Both the position numbers and the translations under genes were made by a program. Of a DNA stretch of 64,000 nucleotides, positions 56,035-64,000 are shown in pieces. This stretch comes from Pseudomonas sp. RIT-PI-S (lineage in GTDB: Bacteria; Pseudomonadota; Gammaproteobacteria; Pseudomonadales; Pseudomonadaceae): contig NZ_JANZKJ010000003.1 in the NCBI RefSeq assembly GCF_025642975.1, positions 1 through 64,000 on the forward strand, given 5' to 3'. Position 1 is the first letter of the stretch. Every line of letters begins with the position of its first letter. The notes beneath the pieces are model-generated. The model was not told the DNA's origin and did no database searches. It saw nothing but the letters and a program-made list of their open reading frames with translations.

Positions 56035-56121
56035 GCCCAGGTGGTGAAATTGGTAGACACGCCAGCTTCAGGTGTTGGTGGCTTTACGGCCGTGGAAGTT
56101 CGAGTCTTCTCCTGGGCACCA
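56035..56121 (+). tRNA. tRNA-Leu (anticodon CAG), copy 2
   Basis: 87 nt including CCA. Identical to copy 1 except that the seventh acceptor pair is G-C rather than A-T (GCCCAGG with CCTGGGC) and one variable-arm base is T rather than C. The acceptor change is compensated, so both copies are functional. Confidence 0.97.
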
Positions 56122-56144
56122 AATTCAGCGTCATCGCTACAAAG

Positions 56145-56168
56145 AGCCCGCAAATAGCGGGCTTTTTT
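56145..56168 (+). terminator. Terminator after tRNA-Leu copy 2
   Basis: AGCCCGC and GCGGGCT pair around AAATA, followed by five further T residues. Confidence 0.85.
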
Positions 56169-56266
56169 GTGCGCGCTAGTAAAGTACCTAACCTTCACTG
56201 CAACCGCATTCGAAAAGCGATCTCCTTTATAATCGCCGCACTTTTGTATCGAGGAGATATGCCCGG

Positions 56267-57277
56267 ATGTCGATGCGACGTGCCCTCTTGCGCCTATGCG
56301 CCTTGCCTGCTCTGGCGCTGGCCTTGTTCGCCAGCTGCGCCCAAGGCGCAGATATCCCAGAACTCACCTTGTATAACGGCCAGCACAAAGAGCTGGGTGA
56401 AGCCATTGCGAAAGCGTTCGAGGCAAGCACCGGTATTCATGTGAACGTGCGCAAGGGCAGCAGCAACCAGTTGGCCAGCCAGATTATGGAAGAGGGTGAG
56501 CGCTCCCCGGCCGACGTGATCTACAGCGAAGAATCTCCGCCACTCAATGCGCTGGGCGAAAAAGGCTTTCTGGCGGCCACTGACAAAACCACTCTCGACG
56601 CCCTGCCCGCCGACTATGTAGCCAAGGATGGCACCTGGATCGGCATCACGGCCCGGGTTCGAGTCGTCGCCTATAACCCCAGCCTGGTGGCTGAAAAGGA
56701 TCTGCCGGCCTCGGTCATGGACTTCGCCCGCCCTGAATGGAACGGCAAGATCGGCTTTGTGCCCAGTAGCGGCGCCTTCCAGGAACAAGCCGTTGCCGTG
56801 CTGAGGCTTAAAGGCGAAGACGCCGCCGAAGAATGGCTGACGGGCCTGAAGGCTTACGGCAAGACCTACGCCAACAACATGGTGGCGATCAAGGCCGTGG
56901 AACGCGGCGAAATTGCCGCGGTACTGGTGAACAACTACTACTGGTATGCACTCAAGCGCGAAAAAGGCGAGCTGCAATCGCGCCTGTATTACTTCAAGAA
57001 CAAAGACCCCGGCGCCCTGGTAAGCATCTCCAGTGCGGCAGTCGTCAAGGCCAGCAAGCATCCGCAACAGGCTCAACAACTGTTGGCGTGGATGACCAGT
57101 GAAGAAGGCCAGCGGGTGATCACTCGCGCCCAGGCGGAATACCCGCTGCGCAAGGGCATGGTTTCCGATCAAGGCCTCAAGCCCTTCGAGGAACTGCAAG
57201 CACCGGATATCACCCCAGCCGACATCGGCAATGCCGAGGAAGCGCTGGACATGCAGCGTGATGTCGGGCTGAACTGA
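56267..57277 (+). CDS. Iron(III) ABC transporter substrate-binding protein
   Basis: Periplasmic ferric-binding protein of 336 residues. Signal peptide runs to about residue 28 (SCAQG, no lipobox spacing match). The core ELTLYNGQHKELGEAI starts the FbpA/FutA fold, and the tyrosine cluster NNYYWY (Y224, Y225, Y227) matches the Fe3+ ligand site. GAGGAG precedes the start by 10 bases, and TATAAT at 56228 may be its -10 box. Its last base overlaps the start of the permease gene. Confidence 0.9.
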   Translation: MSMRRALLRLCALPALALALFASCAQGADIPELTLYNGQHKELGEAIAKAFEASTGIHVNVRKGSSNQLASQIMEEGERSPADVIYSEESPPLNALGEKGFLAATDKTTLDALPADYVAKDGTWIGITARVRVVAYNPSLVAEKDLPASVMDFARPEWNGKIGFVPSSGAFQEQAVAVLRLKGEDAAEEWLTGLKAYGKTYANNMVAIKAVERGEIAAVLVNNYYWYALKREKGELQSRLYYFKNKDPGALVSISSAAVVKASKHPQQAQQLLAWMTSEEGQRVITRAQAEYPLRKGMVSDQGLKPFEELQAPDITPADIGNAEEALDMQRDVGLN

Positions 57278-58851
57278 TGACCGCCCAGGCACAGATTTCG
57301 CAGCTGCCGCACAAGGCCTGGCAGGCGAAGGGCAAGCGGCCCTCCGCCTGGCTGGTGGCTCCGGTGCTGCTGTTGGTGGGCTTGAGCCTGCTGCCGCTGG
57401 CCTACGTGAGCATCCGCACCGCGGAGGCCGGCTGGCATGACATCTCGCGCCTGTTGCTGCGCCCCTATGTGTATGGGCTGTTGCTCAACACGCTCACGTT
57501 GCTCGCCGGGGTGACCGTAGCCTGCGCCGTCGCCGGAACCTTGCTGGCTTGGTTGCTCGAACGTACCAACTTGCAAGGCAGGCGCACCTGGGGCGTGATC
57601 TTGTGCCTGCCGTTCGCAGTGCCTTCATTCGTGGCCAGCTTTACCTGGATTTCGTTGAGCGCGGGGTTCGAGGGCCTGGGCGGCGCCATTCTGGTGATGA
57701 GCTTGTCCAAATACCCGCTGGTTTTCCTACCCGTAGCGGCAACCTTGCGTGGCCTGGACCACTCGCTGGAAGAATCCGCGCGCCTGCTGGGCGCTAGCCG
57801 CCGCAAACTGTTTTTCCGCGTGACCCTGCCGTTGCTATGGCCGGCCATTCTCGCCGGCAGCTTGCTGATCGCCCTGCACATGCTGGTGGAATTCGGCGCA
57901 CTGTCGATACTCAACGTGCGCACTTTCACCACCGCTATCTACCAGCAATTCGAGCTTGAGTTCAGCAACGCCAACGCAGCCATGCTTTCAGCCGTGCTGC
58001 TGGTGCTATGCCTAGGCTTTCTTTGGTTGGAACTGAAGGTCCGCGGCCGCGCTCGCCACGTGCGCACCGGCCAGGGGGTCGCGCGGCGAGCCCCGCCCAT
58101 GCGCTTGCCGCCGTGGGCGGGGCTCGCCGCGCAGGTTTTTTGCCTGACGCTGGCGGTGCTGGGCAGCGGCGTGCCGCTGGTGATGCTTGGCTATTGGCTG
58201 GTACAGGGTAGCTCCGCGGCGTTCCCTTTGGCCGCCATCGGCCAGGCGCTGCTGTCGTCGCTGGGGCTGTCACTGGCCGGGGCGGCCGTGTCGCTGTTGC
58301 TGGCACTGCCCGTGGGCCTGCTGGTGGTGCGCTATCGCGGCCCGCTGGCGATCTGGGCCGAGCGCCTGCCCTATCTGCTGCACGCCCTGCCCGGCCTAGT
58401 GATCGCGCTGACGCTGGTGTACTTCGCCTTGCATTATGTGCCGGCGCTATACCAAACCACCGCCCTGCTGATTGCGGCCTACGCACTGTTGTTCCTGCCC
58501 CTAGCCCAAGGGCCGGTGCGCACCGCGCTTACCAAAGCCGCGCCACAACTCGAAGAGGCCGCGCGTACACTGGGCGCCAGCGCGTTCAAGGCATTCTGCA
58601 AGGTGACCTTGCCGATCATTTTCCCAGCCCTGGCTGCAGCTTTCGCCCTGGTGTTCCTAGACACCATGAAAGAACTCACCGCTACCCTGGTGCTGAGCCC
58701 GACCGGTACGACGACCCTGGCGACAGAAGTGTGGGCGCATACCTCGAACATGGAGTTCGCCGCCGCCGCGCCCTTCGCCGCCCTGCTTATCCTGGTTTCC
58801 GGTCTGCCGGTTTACCTGATAACTACGCGGATGTACCTCAACAAGCGCTAG
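57277..58851 (+). CDS. Iron(III) ABC transporter permease (FbpB-like)
   Basis: Inner-membrane permease of 524 residues with two fused halves, each ending in an ATPase-contacting EAA loop: GLDHSLEESARLLGASRRK near residue 160 and AAPQLEEAARTLGASAFK near 425. About twelve TM segments. Start overlaps the binding-protein stop by one base (TGATG). No ATPase gene follows; the next gene is on the other strand, so an ATPase must come from elsewhere. Confidence 0.92.
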   Translation: MTAQAQISQLPHKAWQAKGKRPSAWLVAPVLLLVGLSLLPLAYVSIRTAEAGWHDISRLLLRPYVYGLLLNTLTLLAGVTVACAVAGTLLAWLLERTNLQGRRTWGVILCLPFAVPSFVASFTWISLSAGFEGLGGAILVMSLSKYPLVFLPVAATLRGLDHSLEESARLLGASRRKLFFRVTLPLLWPAILAGSLLIALHMLVEFGALSILNVRTFTTAIYQQFELEFSNANAAMLSAVLLVLCLGFLWLELKVRGRARHVRTGQGVARRAPPMRLPPWAGLAAQVFCLTLAVLGSGVPLVMLGYWLVQGSSAAFPLAAIGQALLSSLGLSLAGAAVSLLLALPVGLLVVRYRGPLAIWAERLPYLLHALPGLVIALTLVYFALHYVPALYQTTALLIAAYALLFLPLAQGPVRTALTKAAPQLEEAARTLGASAFKAFCKVTLPIIFPALAAAFALVFLDTMKELTATLVLSPTGTTTLATEVWAHTSNMEFAAAAPFAALLILVSGLPVYLITTRMYLNKR

Positions 58852-58852
58852 C

Positions 58853-60787
58853 TTAGGCGCGGAACTGCCCCAGGCTCGCCCGCAGCTGGTGAGCCAGGCG
58901 GTCCAGCACTTTACTGCTCGCCGTGGTTTCCAATACCACCTGGGCCGACTGCTCGGCCTGGGCATGGATTACCTCCACCCGGCCCTTAACCGCCTGCGCC
59001 CCTTGTGCCTGATGTTGAGCGGCGCGGGTGGCCAGGTCGATCGCCGCATGCACCTGCTCCACTGAGCTCTGTACAGTTTGTTGCAGCCGGGCGCTCTCAC
59101 GCAGCACCAACAGCCCTTCACTCGCCTGGCGCCCCGCCTGGCCGATGGCACTGACCGCTTCACGCGCCCCAGCTTGTAAGGCGCCGATATGCGCCTGGAT
59201 ATCGCCAGTAGAACTCTGGGTCTTGCTGGCCAGCGCGCGCACTTCGTCGGCCACCACAGCGAAGCCGCGGCCGGTTTCCCCGGCGCGGGCGGCTTCAATA
59301 GCCGCGTTGAGGGCAAGCAGGTTGGTCTGCTCGGCGATGCCATGGATGACCGTCAGCACAACCTCGATCTGCTGGCTTTGCTCAGCCAGCCGCTCGATCA
59401 CTCGTGAACCCGTTTCCACCTGGCCCGCCAACGCTTCGATGAGGTGCCCTACCTGGGCCGAGGCTTTGGTGTTGGCATCCGTCGCTTGCCGAATTTCGAT
59501 GACCTGCTTGAGGGCCGCCTGCATCGCCACGCTCTCCGCCTGGGCTTCATCGGCCATTGTGGCCAATGCCTGGAGGCTGGCAGCCACTTCGTCACGCTGG
59601 CGTTCTGCAGCTTTATCGGCGCCGGCACTGCGCTGGGTCATGGCTCCGATTTCCTGCCCAGTACGCTGGGCGACATCGCCGGCCTCGCGCACGATCGGCT
59701 GCAACTTGGCGACAAAGCGGTTCACCGCGCCAGCCATGTCGCCAATTTCGTCGTTGCTGGACAGCTCGACCCGTTTTGTCAGGTCACCCTCACCCGCCGC
59801 CAGGTCATCCAGCGCGCCGATCAGTAAACGCAATTTGCTGACTACGCGATGCCCGAGCACTACCGCCAGCGCGAGCAACACCCCCAGCGCCACGACCGCA
59901 AGGCCGGCGCCAATGCGCCAGCGCAGAATGCCCGCTGCCTCGCTGACAGCCTGATGGGTATTAGCCTGCATGGCTTGGGCCGCGGCTTGAGCGCTTTGCA
60001 GGCGATCGCGCAGTACACGCGAGCTTTCGGCAGAAGCGCCGGCCACGCTGTCGGCAACCAATTGGTCCCCGCTGGCGATCAGGTCAGTGAAACGCTTGTC
60101 GAGCGCTGCAAGCTGGGCATCGACGCTGGCCGTAGAAACACCCATGCGCACCTTGCCAATCTCGGTGCCATTAGGGCTGATAGAGGCTTCGACGTAATAC
60201 ACAGCCGGATCATTGCGGGCGGCATCGAGTACTTTGTCCAAAGGTCGTTCGCCCTGGCCTTTTTCGATCAGCGCTTGGTTGATCGGGTTATCGCGGTTCA
60301 GGTAACGGGTAAGGTGTTGGCCGTTCGCATCGTCATAGATGACGAACAGCACGTTCGGATTGCGCTGGGCACGCCGGGCAAATTCGGAAAGGGTTGGAAT
60401 GTCGCTGTCCCACATGGCCCTCGGGGCTACCGACGCCAAGAGCTCGGCCATGTCGTTGGCAGACTCCTTGATGCTGTGCTCGAGGGTCGCGCGCACCTGC
60501 TTCTGTTCATCGGTAAGGCGGCTGGACAGCCCGGCCCCCAGGCGCTGGCGCGTACTGGAAGAGAGCTTGTCCAAGCTGCTGGTCAAGTCTTGCCCGGCTT
60601 GGGCCAGCTCACCTCCCAGGCGTTGGCTGTCCGCACCCAAGCGCACCCCAAGATCGGCCTCGAGCGCACTGACCGTGCTTCGAGTAAGAGCCAACGCAAC
60701 CAACACCTGCACCAAAAGGGCAACGCCCAGGGCAAGGAATACGGGGCGTAACAACCGGCTACGGAAAAGCGAAAGAATGGCCGACAC
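58853..60787 (-). CDS. Methyl-accepting chemotaxis protein
   Basis: Chemoreceptor of 644 residues. I use the GTG at 60787, with GAGG eight bases upstream and [17 protein letters not shown] leading into the first TM; the longer ATG frame from 60829 lacks an RBS. A periplasmic sensor of about 240 residues (Cache-like, with [20 protein letters not shown]) lies between TM1 and TM2 (near 292-318), then HAMP and the signalling tip [19 protein letters not shown] near 490. Ligand unknown. Confidence 0.93.
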   Translation of the reverse strand: MSAILSLFRSRLLRPVFLALGVALLVQVLVALALTRSTVSALEADLGVRLGADSQRLGGELAQAGQDLTSSLDKLSSSTRQRLGAGLSSRLTDEQKQVRATLEHSIKESANDMAELLASVAPRAMWDSDIPTLSEFARRAQRNPNVLFVIYDDANGQHLTRYLNRDNPINQALIEKGQGERPLDKVLDAARNDPAVYYVEASISPNGTEIGKVRMGVSTASVDAQLAALDKRFTDLIASGDQLVADSVAGASAESSRVLRDRLQSAQAAAQAMQANTHQAVSEAAGILRWRIGAGLAVVALGVLLALAVVLGHRVVSKLRLLIGALDDLAAGEGDLTKRVELSSNDEIGDMAGAVNRFVAKLQPIVREAGDVAQRTGQEIGAMTQRSAGADKAAERQRDEVAASLQALATMADEAQAESVAMQAALKQVIEIRQATDANTKASAQVGHLIEALAGQVETGSRVIERLAEQSQQIEVVLTVIHGIAEQTNLLALNAAIEAARAGETGRGFAVVADEVRALASKTQSSTGDIQAHIGALQAGAREAVSAIGQAGRQASEGLLVLRESARLQQTVQSSVEQVHAAIDLATRAAQHQAQGAQAVKGRVEVIHAQAEQSAQVVLETTASSKVLDRLAHQLRASLGQFRA

Positions 60788-60882
60788 GGGGAAATCCTCT
60801 GATCCAGTGCCATTAAAACAATGGCGCACACGCTGTCAGAACTTCCCAGCAAACTACGTGCCGTTCAACAGGCAAAAACGAC

Positions 60883-60905
60883 AAAGGGCCCGATCAGGGC
60901 CCTTT
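60883..60905 (-). terminator. Terminator of purA
   Basis: AAAGGGCCC and GGGCCCTTT pair perfectly around a five-base loop; the minus strand continues GTCGTTTTTG. Confidence 0.8.
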
Positions 60906-60924
60906 GGTCAAGCAAAGCAACGAC

Positions 60925-63457
<2,533 letters not shown>

Positions 63458-63613
63458 TACCCCATCCCCTTTGTCCGGGCAGCAGGCCCATCCAGGCCCG
63501 CCCTTGAGTGAAGCAGATACTGCCGCGCAGGCGCGAAAACCATAGCGCTTGCCGCGCCACGGGGCAGTGTCCTCGAAAAACTGTGGGGCCCACGCTGGGA
63601 CCATCGCAGACGC

Positions 63614-63637
63614 AAAAAAGCCGGGAATTTCCCGGCT
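63614..63637 (-). terminator. Terminator of the hfl operon
   Basis: On the minus strand GCCGGGAAA and TTCCCGGC form a short-loop stem followed by TTTTTTGCG. It separates hflC from hisZ. Confidence 0.85.
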
Positions 63638-63707
63638 GCCGCATGATACACAGGTTTGGCCGGAGGATCACCCCGCCAGGCAACGAGCTGCCCAGCGGGG
63701 CATGCCC

Positions 63708-64000
63708 TCAAGGCTTGGCGCGCTCCATGAAACGGAAGAAATCGCTGCTCGGATCGAGCACCAACACATCACCCTTGCTGGAGAAGCCCTGCTTGTAGGC
63801 TTGCAAGCTCCGGTAGAACGCGTAGAACTCAGGGTCCTGGCTGTAGGCCTTGGCATAGATGGAGGCTGCCTGGGCATCCCCGTCACCCCGCACTTCTTCA
63901 GACTCCCGATAGGCCTCGGCTAGCAGCACTCGGCGCTGACGGTCGGCGTCGGCACGGATGCCCTCTGCCAGCTCGTTACCCTTGGCACGGTGTTCCCTGG
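63708..64000 (-). CDS. hflC: HflC protease modulator, C-terminal part
   Basis: Only the last 97 codons lie in the window; the gene continues past 64000. The text ELAEGIRADADRQRRVLLA, YRESEEVRGDGDAQAASIYA and the end SSDFFRFMERAKP is the band-7/SPFH C-terminus of HflC. With HflK it forms a membrane complex that controls FtsH. Ends with a terminator 70 bp on. Confidence 0.94.
   Translation of the reverse strand, partial: REHRAKGNELAEGIRADADRQRRVLLAEAYRESEEVRGDGDAQAASIYAKAYSQDPEFYAFYRSLQAYKQGFSSKGDVLVLDPSSDFFRFMERAKP

Overview
This window is a stretch of a Pseudomonas chromosome, best compared with the putida/fluorescens lineage. The evidence is high GC, densely packed genes, azurin, an HflC/HisZ/PurA/RNase R/RlmB/S6-S18-L9/DnaB block in the order I remember for Pseudomonas, and many Pseudomonas-type REP sequences. 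No prophage, insertion sequence, CRISPR array or rRNA gene was seen. Gene names come from reading translated sequence and motifs; no database search was made.

Region 1 (1-13.7 kb): a TonB-dependent copper receptor (OprC type) with a PepSY membrane protein, then a long co-directional urea block. This runs urtA-urtB-urtC-urtD-urtE (urea ABC importer), ureD, ureA, two GNAT acetyltransferases, ureB and ureC. Region 2 (13.7-22 kb): a J-protein and an Hsp70-like ATPase transcribed divergently, an AI-2E family permease, OsmE lipoprotein, a ferritin-like protein, an AsmA-like protein and a small secreted protein made of nine 12-residue repeats. Region 3 (22-32.2 kb): the remaining urease accessory genes ureE-ureF-ureG with a HupE/UreJ protein, an AGE-family isomerase, a short-chain dehydrogenase, and a five-gene branched-chain amino acid ABC importer. 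Good sigma-54 promoter matches lie before ureE and before the liv operon, and a weaker one before urtA. This suggests that uptake and hydrolysis of nitrogen compounds share nitrogen control.

Region 4 (32.2-48 kb): pncB, azurin, an untracked 29-residue ORF, a three-gene set of transglutaminase, circularly permuted ATP-grasp/alpha-E and transglutaminase/DUF2126 proteins (a predicted but uncharacterised peptide-ligation system), a 1378-residue toxin-like protein whose C-terminus carries deaminase-type zinc motifs, and a YgiQ radical SAM protein. Region 5 (48-64 kb) is housekeeping: dnaB, rplI, a DUF2232 protein, rpsR, rpsF, rlmB, rnr, two tRNA-Leu(CAG) genes each with its own promoter and terminator, an iron(III)-type ABC binding protein and permease, a chemoreceptor, purA, hisZ and the 3' end of hflC.

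The least explained items are the orphan deaminase-tailed toxin, the transglutaminase/ATP-grasp cluster with the adjacent tiny ORF, the secreted repeat protein, the direct 55-bp REP array that supplies a stop codon, and a gene-free 490-bp stretch with DnaA-box-like sites and several palindromes.
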